A stretch of DNA of 62,455 bases from an uncultured Ruminiclostridium sp. (GTDB lineage Bacteria > Bacillota > Clostridia > Oscillospirales > Ruminococcaceae): NCBI GenBank assembly GCA_934490165.1, contig CAKSTB010000017.1:1-62455 (forward strand), in the 5' to 3' direction. The position numbers and the translations under genes were made by a program. The notes beneath the pieces are model-generated. The model was given only the letters and a program-made list of their open reading frames with translations, was not told the DNA's origin and did not search any database. Shown here one piece after another: positions 19,301-26,038 of this stretch (the first letter of the stretch is position 1; every line of letters begins with the position of its first letter).

Positions 19301-21062
19301 TGTCAAGCGTTTCCTGCTTGCAGTTTTCAAGCAGATATTCCATAGGGTCGTCTTTTAGAACTGCATTGAAAATGTCGTCATAGGTGAGGTAGTTGTACAC
19401 CAGCTGACCGCCTGCGGCACTGTCGGGATTGTAGTAAATCCAAGTGACCTGCTCAATTTCGGGCTGAACGTAGAATTTATCCACATCGGACGGAATTTCG
19501 GGCTTCTGACTTTCAGCTTTTTCCACGGAATTTTGCTGAATTTCTTTTCCGCTTGCAGCTACAAGTGCCGTGAGCTTTTCTCTGTAACCCTCAATTTCTT
19601 CTACAGAAATCCATTCGGGTTTTGCGTTATCGGAAAACGAGTTATAAAGCTCAAGCATATTATGGATGTGCGTATCAACGTTTTCACCGTCAAGATAGCG
19701 TATAGCACCTGCGCCGCCGTTGCCGAGCATATAGTTACAATCGGATTGCATACGGCTTAAAAGCTGATAGCGAAATTTATCGTCCGAGTTTTTTCCCGGA
19801 GAAACAGAAAAAGCAGAGGCTTTTGTAACCTCTGCTTCATATTCTGCTATGAAAGCCGTTTGTTCATTGATTGACGGTAACGGCTTAATGTTGCTTAAAC
19901 GCTCATTATTATCTGCTGAGTAACTATCTCTTGAACTTCGTGCCTGAGATTGTTCATCAGCTGAACCCATTTCATCATATCTTTCGCTTTCAGCTCTTCT
20001 GTCAGCCCCTGTTTTACCGACATCTCTTTGATCAGCTCGTCCTCCAGTTTGAGCGCTCTCTGTTCCGTTTCTGCGAGGTACTGTGTTAACTGACAACTCG
20101 TCATCAGATTGTAGTACATTATCTTGTGGTGCTGCTTCAGATATTCCTTTTTCATCTGTGCCCATTTGCCGAGTGTTACCTCCTGCTGTTCCGGTAATGA
20201 AAGATCCGGAATCAGATAGTCGCCCTGCATTGTGTAAGTGATTTCTTTCATAATTAGAACTCCTTTCGCTATTATAGCTTATATTGTTGTCAGGCATTAT
20301 CGCCTGTTGATTTTCCTTTTCAATTGCACGAACCGTTTTTGCGACTACACCGAGTCCCATTTTGGCTATATCGCTTGTGGCATATCCGATAGAGTTCAAC
20401 AATTCATGTGTGCTGAAATATTCTATACCCTCAAAATCGGATTCGGTTAACCCACTGTCTGCTCCAAGACGTTCGGAAATCATATACACTACGCTGTTTT
20501 TTACAAGTCGTTTGTATATTTCTTCAGCTTCATCAGTACTTATATAGTCTATTTCACTGCCTGTTCCGTTTCTGATAAAATTATAGATATAGTCATCTAT
20601 GTTGTCATCCACTGCATTAGATACGCTTTCTTTAATTACGCTTTCAAGACTATCCAAGTCGCTTAATGTGCCAAATGTATTTTTTAATGCTTCCGTAACA
20701 TCGCTTTGATATTCGTCAGACATTTTCCATACCGGAACTTCTCTTGACCGTTTTGTTCCGTGTGTATCGGTGATGTCAAAGTAGTATTTAAGTCTTTGGC
20801 TTTTGCCCGAAGAATCCTCAAATACTGCGATGCCTTTTGCACCTCTGTTGACCCATCTGCCGAATGCTGTGTTCCAACGTTCGATTTCTAATACCGCCGT
20901 TGCGTCCGGACGCTGAGCAAACAGTAACAGCTGTTCGTCAAAACGTAACTTGTAATTTCTGCAAGCAGTTCTTAAGAACGATTGCCACGCTCGAGCGTCT
21001 TTCGTCACATCGACAATGATTTGATCGTACAAATCATTTATCAGTTCGTACTTCCTTGCCAT
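13344..21062 (-). CDS. Giant ArdC-like / N6-DNA methylase / SNF2-type helicase protein
   Basis: A 2572-aa protein of the kind carried by Firmicutes ICEs. The N-terminus (about residues 1-120, with DARAWQSFLRTACRNYKL and RFDEQLLLFAQRP) matches the ArdC-like single-strand DNA-binding domain. Residues about 270-400 are a polar linker that also encodes the nested tnpV. At about 1055 lies the AdoMet motif EPSCGIGNF and then IGNVPFGDF, an NPPY-like catalytic motif of N6-adenine methylases. Superfamily 2 helicase motifs follow: AVGAGKT near 1730, IDESHYYKN near 1895, ATGTPISNS, and QRAGRIIRQGN near 2225. The combination suggests protection of incoming DNA from restriction, as proposed for DarB-like phage proteins; that is inference. 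The ATG at 21062 has CGGAGGT upstream, and a promoter lies at 21152-21180. Confidence 0.88.
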   Translation of the reverse strand: MARKYELINDLYDQIIVDVTKDARAWQSFLRTACRNYKLRFDEQLLLFAQRPDATAVLEIERWNTAFGRWVNRGAKGIAVFEDSSGKSQRLKYYFDITDTHGTKRSREVPVWKMSDEYQSDVTEALKNTFGTLSDLDSLESVIKESVSNAVDDNIDDYIYNFIRNGTGSEIDYISTDEAEEIYKRLVKNSVVYMISERLGADSGLTESDFEGIEYFSTHELLNSIGYATSDIAKMGLGVVAKTVRAIEKENQQAIMPDNNISYNSERSSNYERNHLHNAGRLSDSGSFITGTAGGNTRQMGTDEKGISEAAPQDNVLQSDDELSVNTVPRRNGTESAQTGGRADQRDVGKTGADRRAESERYDEMGSADEQSQARSSRDSYSADNNERLSNIKPLPSINEQTAFIAEYEAEVTKASAFSVSPGKNSDDKFRYQLLSRMQSDCNYMLGNGGAGAIRYLDGENVDTHIHNMLELYNSFSDNAKPEWISVEEIEGYREKLTALVAASGKEIQQNSVEKAESQKPEIPSDVDKFYVQPEIEQVTWIYYNPDSAAGGQLVYNYLTYDDIFNAVLKDDPMEYLLENCKQETLDRGSAGFDGAVEEFMTDSEDISSREENYVGKLFALTEPRYAIYQLKDGEELRDYRFTNSEYMQAHGMYADRENYNQVYRGRMQESETLEDIFAKFNVNRPEDFHGHSLSVSDIICVKQNGKITAHFVDSAGFKEVPDFTLSLEERKARRTLTDNLTLLADNQLASDEMDTLADKLFNYEKAQKYSGTSSRWLIGAGMTADKFEDITTRYHNGEDVRAELAKGMYGKLNHIEFFGSKDGIDDVDISATKSEESITFRTKGGFEVTHSWETLGEALITAAKQEYDRHEELDRQFGTQEKTPEIIAEPVHDTADFDEIPDDISDKEQKTVAPAWEQRKKSKVKSFDLHPDVPMSERNNFDLRFNPVEQVGKKERFRRNAEAIKVLKECEFENRFATPEEQLVLSKYVGWGGLPEAFDENNSAWANEFAELYTILSPEEYAAARESTLTAFYTPPDVINAIYKAMEQMGFKEGNLLEPSCGIGNFIGMLPKSMKSTKIYGVEIDTISAGIAQQLYQKSSIAAQGFEEVNVPDSFFDGVIGNVPFGDFKVLDKRYDKYNFLIHDYFFAKSLDKLRPGGIMALVTSKGTMDKTNSSVRKYIAQRAELLGAIRLPNNTFKGNAGTEVVSDILFLQKRDRLVDIERDWVHLDTDENGITMNSYFVQNPEMILGEMKTVSGRFGEEVTCVPFENADLSELLSEAVANIHGEISEYVVPDELEEEDNSIPANPTVRNFSYTVVDDKIYFRENSRMAPIEVSATAENRIKGMIGIRDCVRNLIELQSEDYPDEEIKAEQAKLNAVYDTYVNKYGHINSRANKSAFGDDSSFALLSALEIIGDEGDFERKADIFFKRTIMPHKPVTQVDTASEALAVSIGEKAIIDMEYMKRLTGKEEDEIFNDLKGVIFLNPLYNGNDDNQVKYFMADEYLSGNVREKLAIAKKFAEADSSFNINIEALGKVQPEDLTASEISVRLGSTWLPIDVVQQFVHEFLNTPAYVKSSIVVHYSQYTGEWSIDGKSYDRSNVKAYNTYGSSRINAYKIIEETLNLKDVRIFDYVEDIDGSRKPVLNKKETAIAQSKQELIKQGFQEWVWSDPQRRERLCKLYNERFNSIRPREYDGSHIVFSGMNPEITLREHQRNAVAHILYGGNTLLAHAVGAGKTFEMVAAAMESKRLGLCNKSLFVVPNHLTEQWAAEFLQLYPSANILVATKKDFETKNRKRFCGRIATGDYDAVIIGHSQFEKIPMSIERQRASLEQQENEITNGIAELKRNRGENFSIKQLEKAKKTIRQKIEKLNDQSRKDDVVTFEGLGVDRLFIDESHYYKNLYLYTKMRNVGGIAQTEAQKSSDLFMKCRYLDELTGGRGTVFATGTPISNSMVELYTIQRYLQYDTLAKNELQHFDAWASTFGETVTAIELTPEGTGYRAKTRFAKFFNLPELMSMFKEVADIRTADMLELPVPKANFHSVAVKPSEIQKDMVAKLAERAELVRKGNVDASVDNMLKITNDGRKLALDQRMLNEMLPDFEGSKINACIDNIYRIWEETADKKSAQLVFCDLSTPKNDGTFSVYNDIRKKLIERGIPESEVRFIHEADTDVKKKELFQKTRKGEVRVLLGSTQKMGAGTNVQDRLIALHDIDCPWRPSDLEQRAGRIIRQGNSNPEVEIYRYVTEQTFDAYLYQLVEGKQKFASQIMTSKSPVRSADDIDETALSYAEIKMLATGNPYIKEKMDLDIQVQKLKLLKANYLSEKYNLEDKIIKFYPQKIAALNNTIKALEQDLATAKAHPKPSDDSFVGIEIDGKYISEKADAGKAILEFCKQMNNPDPIAIGKYRGFDMELQFSSGVVHCYEIALKGATTQKVSLGEDANGNITRIDNAIGRLSEHIENAKVELKNIQTQYETAQIEVQKPFAREEELKAKTKRQIEVEKLISSGATDEQKQEDIPDCYYFPATDEQVDALTNASVSFEKQTKSDGSIIIRVGIDDKEKAETIMNAKKVVL
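19895..20251 (-). CDS. tnpV: TnpV-family protein nested inside the giant gene in another frame
   Basis: A 118-aa reading frame on the same strand as the giant methylase/helicase gene but shifted by one base, covering that protein's residues about 271-389. The sequence (MKEITYTMQGDYLIPDLSLP, then EVTLGKWAQMKKEYLKQH, then GLTEELKAKDMMKWVQLMNN) matches my memory of the TnpV family, a roughly 120-aa transposon-associated protein of unknown biochemical role. It has its own Shine-Dalgarno AAAGGAG 8 nt before the ATG. The part of the giant protein read from the same bases is a low-complexity polar linker, as expected if the helicase frame adapted around a pre-existing gene or the reverse. Expression is not shown by sequence; the family match and RBS make a real gene more likely than chance. 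Confidence 0.7.
   Translation of the reverse strand: MKEITYTMQGDYLIPDLSLPEQQEVTLGKWAQMKKEYLKQHHKIMYYNLMTSCQLTQYLAETEQRALKLEDELIKEMSVKQGLTEELKAKDMMKWVQLMNNLRHEVQEIVTQQIIMSV
20260..20266 (-). promoter_or_regulatory. Internal Shine-Dalgarno for nested tnpV
   Basis: AAAGGAG lies inside the giant coding region, 8 nt from the tnpV ATG at 20251. It supports independent translation from the same mRNA. Confidence 0.6.
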
Positions 21063-21151
21063 ATCTATACCTCCGTTTTTTCTGCGGCTCACTTCTTAGT
21101 AAGCCGTCATCATTTTATATAAAAAGTCGGAGAATAGATTTCGCTGACTTT

Positions 21152-21180
21152 ATTATAACACTTTTCGTTGCGTTTGTCTA
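21152..21180 (-). promoter_or_regulatory. Sigma-A-type promoter for the giant methylase/helicase gene
   Basis: On the minus strand TAGACA (21175-21180), 17 nt, then TATAAT (21152-21157), about 90 nt before the ATG at 21062. It lies in the gap after the relaxase stop, so the giant gene can be transcribed separately from the mob operon. Confidence 0.65.
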
Positions 21181-21234
21181 TCATTATAACATTAAATATT
21201 AAACAAATTAAAACTGGATTTTTTGTTGCTTCTG

Positions 21235-23001
21235 CTATTTTTCTTTTCTGAGTTGTTTCAGTAGTTGATCAATTTCCGTTTCGTTTTTCCTAAGGAAAAC
21301 TATATTATACTTATCGCCTTTTTTTAAATAGGCAAACTGTATACCGGATCGCTTTATGTTGTCAAGCAATTCGGGGACAACCATTCTATATTTAGGTTTC
21401 TCGCCGTTTACTGCGGCTAAACGTTTTATTTCTTTGTTTAGTCTGTTATTTCGTTCATACTCTGTTTCCTGCTTGCTCTCATCCGCAGGGTAGAGAATTT
21501 TAGTAATGAGTTCTTTGGTGTCCGGCATAAATGCAACATTATATTTCCCGTCGTCCTTAGGAAAAGCCGCAAGCTCGATTTCATTCAATTTTAAAAGCTC
21601 GAGCTGAATTTTTGTAACGATCATATAGCTGAGCTTTGTATTTGAAGAAGCGGCGAGATCTTTTAATCGTTTGTATTTTTGTGAATTGATCAACTTATCT
21701 GACTGCTGTTCAACTTGCTTGCTGTCATAACCGAGAGCTTTGCAGATTATCTCTTTATTATTTTCTTTGACTGTAATAACCGCTGTCTTGGTTTCTAAAT
21801 TCACATTTGCGCTGTAGAAAATCGGAAGAACAATAATTTTTCCAAGCTGATCTGCCGGAATTTTAACAGCAAAATTGTTGCCCTGGGCTGATATTAGATC
21901 TCCGTATCTGATGTTCTCGCAACAATATTTAGTTCTGATTATATTTGTATTAGCTGTAGTCCTATTGGATAACCGGTAGCTTTTATGTTCTCTGTATTTT
22001 TTTCTATTCGGACTTATGAAAAGTGCGCACAGTATTGTAAACAATATTGATTTTCGAGTTCCTGTCGGAAATCGACTCGTGTGATAGTTTGTCCTATACT
22101 GTTTTGTCAAACATCTGTAATTATTTGCGTACCTGTTGTCCTGAGAAAATGACCAAGATTCAAACCTTTGCCATTCGTTAATATTTTTTCTTGCGCAGGT
22201 TTTCTTCGATTGCAAATTTAAATTGCTTGTATTTGTATCAGCAAGATTTGTTGAATATCCCATTGCCTTTTCAAGCTCGGCTTTGGTATATTGACTTCCG
22301 AACTGTTTTGCTAAAGTATCAACACGGATTGCTTTCTTCTCACCGATTTTACGAACGGTGATGTGTTTTTCGTATCGGATCTCGTAGTTTTTGTTTTTGA
22401 GAAATGATATAAATTCACTTTTGCTTTTACAACTTTCTTTTGCTTCATCAAGATCACTCAGCAACTGAATTTTCCATGATTTATGTTTCAATGCCAACTG
22501 CATTGTCGTTTGATCTATCGGTTTGAATTCGGATTTAGAGCTTATAACAGATACTCCGTATTTGCGACACAGCTTATCGCTTATCGCTCTGTTGTTCTTC
22601 ATTGTTTCTTTATTGTCGTAATATTTCCTGCCGGTTATCATATTGCAGGAGTTTACGATTATGTGATTGTGCAAATGTTCTTTGTCAATGTGAGTGCTGA
22701 CAACTACTTGATAATTCGGAAAACAAAGTTTAGCGTATTCCACCCCAAAGCGATGAACAGTTTCGGGTGTTACATTATCGTTCGGCGCAAATGACTGAAT
22801 AAAATGATGTGAAATAATCCCTTTATTCTGATTAAACGCCAAACGCAATAATCTGAATTGGTCGAGAGTGTTTGAGTTACTTTCCGAACAATTTATTCGT
22901 GAAACCTCAGATATTTTTGCAGGATTTGTTATGTAAGCGAGAGCTTCAGTAAGACCCGCTTCGGTTTTAATTTTGTTTTTCGCAGTTTGATTAACCGCCA
23001 T
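21235..23001 (-). CDS. MobA/MobL-type relaxase (MobP-like)
   Basis: A 588-aa relaxase that would nick oriT and pilot the strand during conjugation. The HUH-type metal site is visible as HIDKEHLHNH (H104, H109, H111, H113), and the likely nucleophile Tyr23 lies in ALAYITNPAKI, the usual Y-I-x-N-P-x-K pattern. After about residue 200 the protein loses similarity to the nuclease domain; the last 200 residues contain two related alpha/beta segments (YNVAFMPDT and YNIVFLRKN). I chose the ATG at 23001, which overlaps the end of mobC by 11 nt and so is probably translationally coupled; a TTG start at 23049 is possible but less likely. It lies next to the oriT-like repeat. Confidence 0.88.
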   Translation of the reverse strand: MAVNQTAKNKIKTEAGLTEALAYITNPAKISEVSRINCSESNSNTLDQFRLLRLAFNQNKGIISHHFIQSFAPNDNVTPETVHRFGVEYAKLCFPNYQVVVSTHIDKEHLHNHIIVNSCNMITGRKYYDNKETMKNNRAISDKLCRKYGVSVISSKSEFKPIDQTTMQLALKHKSWKIQLLSDLDEAKESCKSKSEFISFLKNKNYEIRYEKHITVRKIGEKKAIRVDTLAKQFGSQYTKAELEKAMGYSTNLADTNTSNLNLQSKKTCARKNINEWQRFESWSFSQDNRYANNYRCLTKQYRTNYHTSRFPTGTRKSILFTILCALFISPNRKKYREHKSYRLSNRTTANTNIIRTKYCCENIRYGDLISAQGNNFAVKIPADQLGKIIVLPIFYSANVNLETKTAVITVKENNKEIICKALGYDSKQVEQQSDKLINSQKYKRLKDLAASSNTKLSYMIVTKIQLELLKLNEIELAAFPKDDGKYNVAFMPDTKELITKILYPADESKQETEYERNNRLNKEIKRLAAVNGEKPKYRMVVPELLDNIKRSGIQFAYLKKGDKYNIVFLRKNETEIDQLLKQLRKEK

Positions 23002-23362
23002 TGCTTTTTTCACTTTCTTCACTTTCGTGTTCTGCTTTGGTGACGGCAAGCAGCAGATCTTTGAGCAGTTTCATTATTTCGTTTTGATAATCTGTGATTC
23101 TCTTTAAGTAGTAATTTGGCAATTCACTTTCATTTTTTCTACTTGTATTTGCAACTATCGCAATCTGATTTATGTTGTTGCCGATTTTTAACAGCTGTCG
23201 TGTTACCTCATCAGCACCATCGACAACAATTATTGTTTTATTTTCTGAAAGTGATAGAATGTATTGGCTTACACTTTGTCTTGCAAGTGTTGCTTTTTCG
23301 ACTAAGCTTTGCTTCTCTTCATCGGTTACTCTTAAATGAATCCGTGCATTTTTAAGTGGCAT
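22991..23362 (-). CDS. mobC: MobC-like relaxosome accessory protein
   Basis: A 123-aa protein. The N-terminus KNARIHLRVTDEEKQSLVEK reads as a ribbon-helix-helix DNA-binding start, and QLLKIGNNINQIAIVAN is the conserved segment of bacterial MobC proteins, which help melt DNA at oriT for the relaxase. It ends within the first codons of the relaxase gene (TAA inside the overlap). GAGGAG precedes its start. The 195-bp region immediately upstream holds the oriT-like inverted repeats, which is the usual arrangement. Confidence 0.85.
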   Translation of the reverse strand: MPLKNARIHLRVTDEEKQSLVEKATLARQSVSQYILSLSENKTIIVVDGADEVTRQLLKIGNNINQIAIVANTSRKNESELPNYYLKRITDYQNEIMKLLKDLLLAVTKAEHESEESEKSNGG

Positions 23363-23405
23363 TTTTTACTCCTCTCTGAACTTCTGCGTAGCAAGAAGCA
23401 CTGTA

Positions 23406-23492
23406 TGATTTACGCAGTAAATCACACTGTGGCAAGCACAGAACGTGTGCACCCGATTGGTGCATACGTTCGCTTGTTAGGGTGAACCCTAA
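23406..23492. other. Putative origin of transfer (oriT)
   Basis: Upstream of mobC lie three dyads. The first has arms TGATTTAC / GTAAATCA (23406-23413, 23417-23424). The main one has 13-bp arms with one mismatch (23441-23453 and 23459-23471, loop CGATT), extended by CAAGC (23433-23437) pairing with GCTTG (23472-23476). The third is TTAGGGT-GA-ACCCTAA (23477-23492). An imperfect inverted repeat beside a likely nick region is the common oriT design. The shift to very AT-rich DNA after 23,497 would help melting. The nick site is not assigned. Confidence 0.55.
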
Positions 23493-23557
23493 TACCCTTT
23501 AAAAAATAAAATTTCAAATTTATTTTTTTAAAAATCGCTACGCTCACTGAGTGAATT

Positions 23558-23866
23558 TTATAAATCGTTACCGTTAAAAATTTTTCCTTCCGGTAATGTA
23601 GTTTTTTCATTCTGGCTGCCAAAATTTTTTGCATCGGATTTGCTGAGCATTGCAAGTATTTCTTTTCGTTTTTCATCTGAAATATCGCCGTCCTTCATGA
23701 TCGCCGCAAGCAGATCGCTTGCAAACTGATTGTTCTTTTCGACTTTAAGTTTTTTGATTTCCTTGCGCAACTTTCTGATTTTTTCTTTAGCTTCCGATAT
23801 ATTTTTTTCTTCCTGTGCTATCGCTTTTTCGCACTTGTTTATCGAAGCGTTAACATCCCTTGCCAT
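23558..23866 (-). CDS. DUF3847-like coiled-coil protein
   Basis: A 102-aa protein. Residues about 10-50 are a strongly charged coiled coil (EEKNISEAKEKIRKLRKEIK), followed by FASDLLAAIMKDGDISDEKR, a pattern I associate with DUF3847 proteins found next to mobilisation genes in Firmicutes ICEs and plasmids. It overlaps the end of parB by 17 nt, so it is probably co-translated. Downstream lies the oriT-like region and mobC. No function is established; a relaxosome or partition accessory role would fit the position. Confidence 0.7.
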   Translation of the reverse strand: MARDVNASINKCEKAIAQEEKNISEAKEKIRKLRKEIKKLKVEKNNQFASDLLAAIMKDGDISDEKRKEILAMLSKSDAKNFGSQNEKTTLPEGKIFNGNDL

Positions 23867-24782
23867 TCGTTTTTTCTCCTTTTATTTTTGATATTATATT
23901 TTCAATGAGCAGCTTATCACTGTCAGAAGAAACAGAAAGCAGATACGAAAAACCAAGCCGGTCGAAGTTTTTGTTCAAAAAATTTATCTCATCCTTTGTC
24001 AGAAAAATCTCGGTAGTTTTGTCATATATGCCGTCATCGTTCTGAATTATTTTGCTTTCGTTGTTTTTTGATTTAGGTTTGCTTTTGTTTATGCTGCGGA
24101 CGTCAGCTGTTTTAATTTTTTCTATCGGAGATGATATGATCTCCTGCTGTTTCGTGGTATTGTGTTTTGCAATTTCATTTGCTGTCGAAATAGAAAGCTC
24201 TCCGTTTTCAACCGCCGCTTTAACAGAATCAATTGCATTGTTTTTTATGTTCTCGATCTTTCCGATCTGTGCAGATGAAACGTGCATTGCCTTTGCAATT
24301 TTTTCTCGAAGTCTACCCTTAATTTCAACACCGTCAGCTTCAAGCTGAGAGAATATTTTTTTCAGCTCCTCATGTTCCTTAAAAATATCGGAGTCGCTGT
24401 ATTTGCGCTGAGTATGATTAAGCATTATCAGATCAAGATTCATTTCTGCATCAGATTTCTTTGCTGTTATCACATAACACGGAACAGTTTCGTTATTCCA
24501 TTTGCCGTTTTCGATTAAGAGCTTGATTGCAGTTAATCTTCTGTGACCGCTGATTAGTTTATATTTCTCGGAAGAAATTTTCGCAACAGCCAGACTATGG
24601 ATCAGTCCCTGTCGGTCGATGTCCTCCGCAAGATCTTCAATATCCGGCAGAGAGTAAAAGTTTTCTGCATTTGTTTCGATGTCGGCAATTTTAATCATCT
24701 TTATATTATCAATGTAGCTGTTTGATGCTGCACCTTTAATATCTGTTGTTATTGCGTCATCAAAAGTAAATTTTTTCGCCAT
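23850..24782 (-). CDS. parB: ParB-family partition/regulator protein
   Basis: A 310-aa protein. Residues about 35-120 form the ParB N-terminal domain, with GLIHSLAVAKI and the GHRRLTAIK box (the CTP/phosphate-binding region in this family). A helix-turn-helix follows at about 165-190 (KIAKAMHVSSAQIGKIENIK). The start at 24782 has AAGGAGG upstream; a longer frame would begin inside the parA end. With ParA, encoded 22 nt upstream, it should stabilise the excised circular element, and ParB relatives such as KorB also act as global regulators through many dispersed palindromes. Whether the six 16-bp palindromes are its sites is an open idea. Confidence 0.9.
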   Translation of the reverse strand: MAKKFTFDDAITTDIKGAASNSYIDNIKMIKIADIETNAENFYSLPDIEDLAEDIDRQGLIHSLAVAKISSEKYKLISGHRRLTAIKLLIENGKWNNETVPCYVITAKKSDAEMNLDLIMLNHTQRKYSDSDIFKEHEELKKIFSQLEADGVEIKGRLREKIAKAMHVSSAQIGKIENIKNNAIDSVKAAVENGELSISTANEIAKHNTTKQQEIISSPIEKIKTADVRSINKSKPKSKNNESKIIQNDDGIYDKTTEIFLTKDEINFLNKNFDRLGFSYLLSVSSDSDKLLIENIISKIKGEKTNGKGC

Positions 24783-24804
24783 TTTAATTCCTCCTTGATA
24801 ATCT

Positions 24805-25539
24805 TTACTGTTCAACAGAGTGGATAATTTCGTTAGCAAGCTGCTCGTAGCAGCGTGCAGGATTTATCCAAGCCATATACTCCGAAGCTGTTATTCTGTA
24901 GCTTATGCTGTTCTTTATAGCTCTGGAGAACGGAACAACGGTATTCAATACTTTATCACCAAGGTTCTTTTTCATTATTTCGAGCAACTCACGATCTGCT
25001 TTGTTGGCTTTATCATATTTCGATGCGAAGCAAGCATATTTTGTTCCGGCATTTGCGATTTTTTGTGTTACCCTTGCAAGTCCCTGAACCGCAAATGTCC
25101 CAAGCTCAATAGGGACATAGACATAATCACATACTGTTAGAACGTGTTCTGTAAAGTCGTTCATTGCCGGCGGCATATCTACTATTATGTAGTCATAATC
25201 CGACTGCCGAAATTTTATTATATTTGTTTGCTTTTCTTCATCGGACAAGTTGGCGAAATAATTTGATATTGAGTTCATACGCACCGATGACGTGACTATA
25301 TCAATGTTGTCATAACGTGTGCTTTTGATCAGCGGCATTTCTTCCGCATTGACGATGGCACTTTCACAGCCACATTCATCATTTGCTAAGTCAGTGAAAA
25401 AACGTGAGCTGTTGCACTGTCCGTCAAAGTCAACCAAAAGAATACGATTTTGACGACGGGATAGTGTATAAGCTATGTTGATCGCCGTGGAAGTTTTTCC
25501 GACTCCGCCTTTGTTGTTGTAAAATGCAATCATTTTCAT
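24805..25539 (-). CDS. parA: ParA-family partition ATPase
   Basis: A 244-aa ParA/Soj ATPase. It has the deviant Walker A motif NKGGVGKTS (about residues 9-17), the Walker A' region LLVDFDGQCNSSRFF and Walker B YDYIIVDMPP. The protein has no N-terminal DNA-binding extension, so it is the short (type Ib/Soj-like) form. It heads the parA-parB-DUF3847 operon. The 276-bp gap upstream is rich in inverted repeats (see the structured region), which may hold the operon's control site or a partition site. Confidence 0.93.
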   Translation of the reverse strand: MKMIAFYNNKGGVGKTSTAINIAYTLSRRQNRILLVDFDGQCNSSRFFTDLANDECGCESAIVNAEEMPLIKSTRYDNIDIVTSSVRMNSISNYFANLSDEEKQTNIIKFRQSDYDYIIVDMPPAMNDFTEHVLTVCDYVYVPIELGTFAVQGLARVTQKIANAGTKYACFASKYDKANKADRELLEIMKKNLGDKVLNTVVPFSRAIKNSISYRITASEYMAWINPARCYEQLANEIIHSVEQ

Positions 25540-25615
25540 AACAGTAAACCTCTTTCTGCTGCATAAAGCAGCTACAAAATTAAGCCCCTTTTTAAAAAAT
25601 AATAAGCACCGGGAA

Positions 25616-25807
25616 AGGACGGCAGGCTTACTTTTCCGTCCTCGATGTAGCTATCATCGCCCGATGCACTTCGGAACACAAATCATTCCCATCATAACAC
25701 TAACTTGTGTTCCGACCGTTGAGAGCCGGCAGAGTTGCACTGCCGCAGGTTGCTTTTGCTCTCATATAGGTGCGACACCGTATCGCACAGGACGTTCCTG
25801 TCGCACC
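25616..25807. other. Cluster of four inverted repeats upstream of parA
   Basis: Within 192 bp lie four dyads: AGGACGG / CCGTCCT (25616-25622, 25636-25642); a perfect 11-bp pair TCGGAACACAA / TTGTGTTCCGA (25671-25681, 25705-25715); CGGCAG / CTGCCG (about 25728-25746); and GGTGCGACA / TGTCGCACC (25769-25777, 25799-25807) with an inner CAGGA-CGT-TCCTG. No reading frame fits. This could be a structured leader RNA of parAB, a partition site, or a replication origin of the circular form. Confidence 0.55.
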
Positions 25808-25815
25808 ATATTGTT

Positions 25816-25983
25816 CTATTTTCTTGTGTCATAGCCTTTTTTCTTTTCTTCTTCAAGCATTGCAACATACTGTCCGTAACTCATCTTCTTATCGAGAGCC
25901 ATCTTCTCGACTTCTGATATTCTGATTTCACTTTCGGTTTTTCGTTTGTGCGGCGCAGTAAAATCAATTATCTTTGCAGGCAT
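25816..25983 (-). CDS. Small 55-aa ICE protein, unknown function
   Basis: A 55-codon frame begins MPAKIIDFTAPHKRK and ends with a Lys-rich tail, GYDTRK. It has an excellent Shine-Dalgarno (AAGGAGGTGA, 7 nt upstream). The middle part (EIRISEVEKMALDKKMSYGQ, then YVAMLEEEKK) is predicted helical and charged. Too short for usual gene-length cut-offs, it lies between the integrase (divergent) and the hairpin-rich parA upstream region. Its position, first in the leftward operon, would suit a small regulator or excision accessory protein, but there is no recognisable domain. Confidence 0.7.
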   Translation of the reverse strand: MPAKIIDFTAPHKRKTESEIRISEVEKMALDKKMSYGQYVAMLEEEKKKGYDTRK

Positions 25984-26008
25984 CAGCTCACCTCCTTTTT
26001 AAAAGCAG

Positions 26009-26031
26009 AAAGCACGGACGAGCCGTGCTTT
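26009..26031. promoter_or_regulatory. Perfect inverted repeat between the divergent 55-aa and integrase genes
   Basis: AAAGCACGG (26009-26017) and CCGTGCTTT (26023-26031) with a 5-nt loop. It lies 8 bp before the integrase -35 box and about 25 bp upstream of the 55-aa gene start. It could be an operator controlling both directions, or a bidirectional terminator insulating int. Confidence 0.5.
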
Positions 26032-26038
26032 ATAATAT

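Noticed and set aside
23422..23676. 84-codon frame on the minus strand across the oriT-like region
   Set aside because: It overlaps the end of the DUF3847 gene in another frame and then runs through the inverted repeats; composition and lack of a good start suggest chance.
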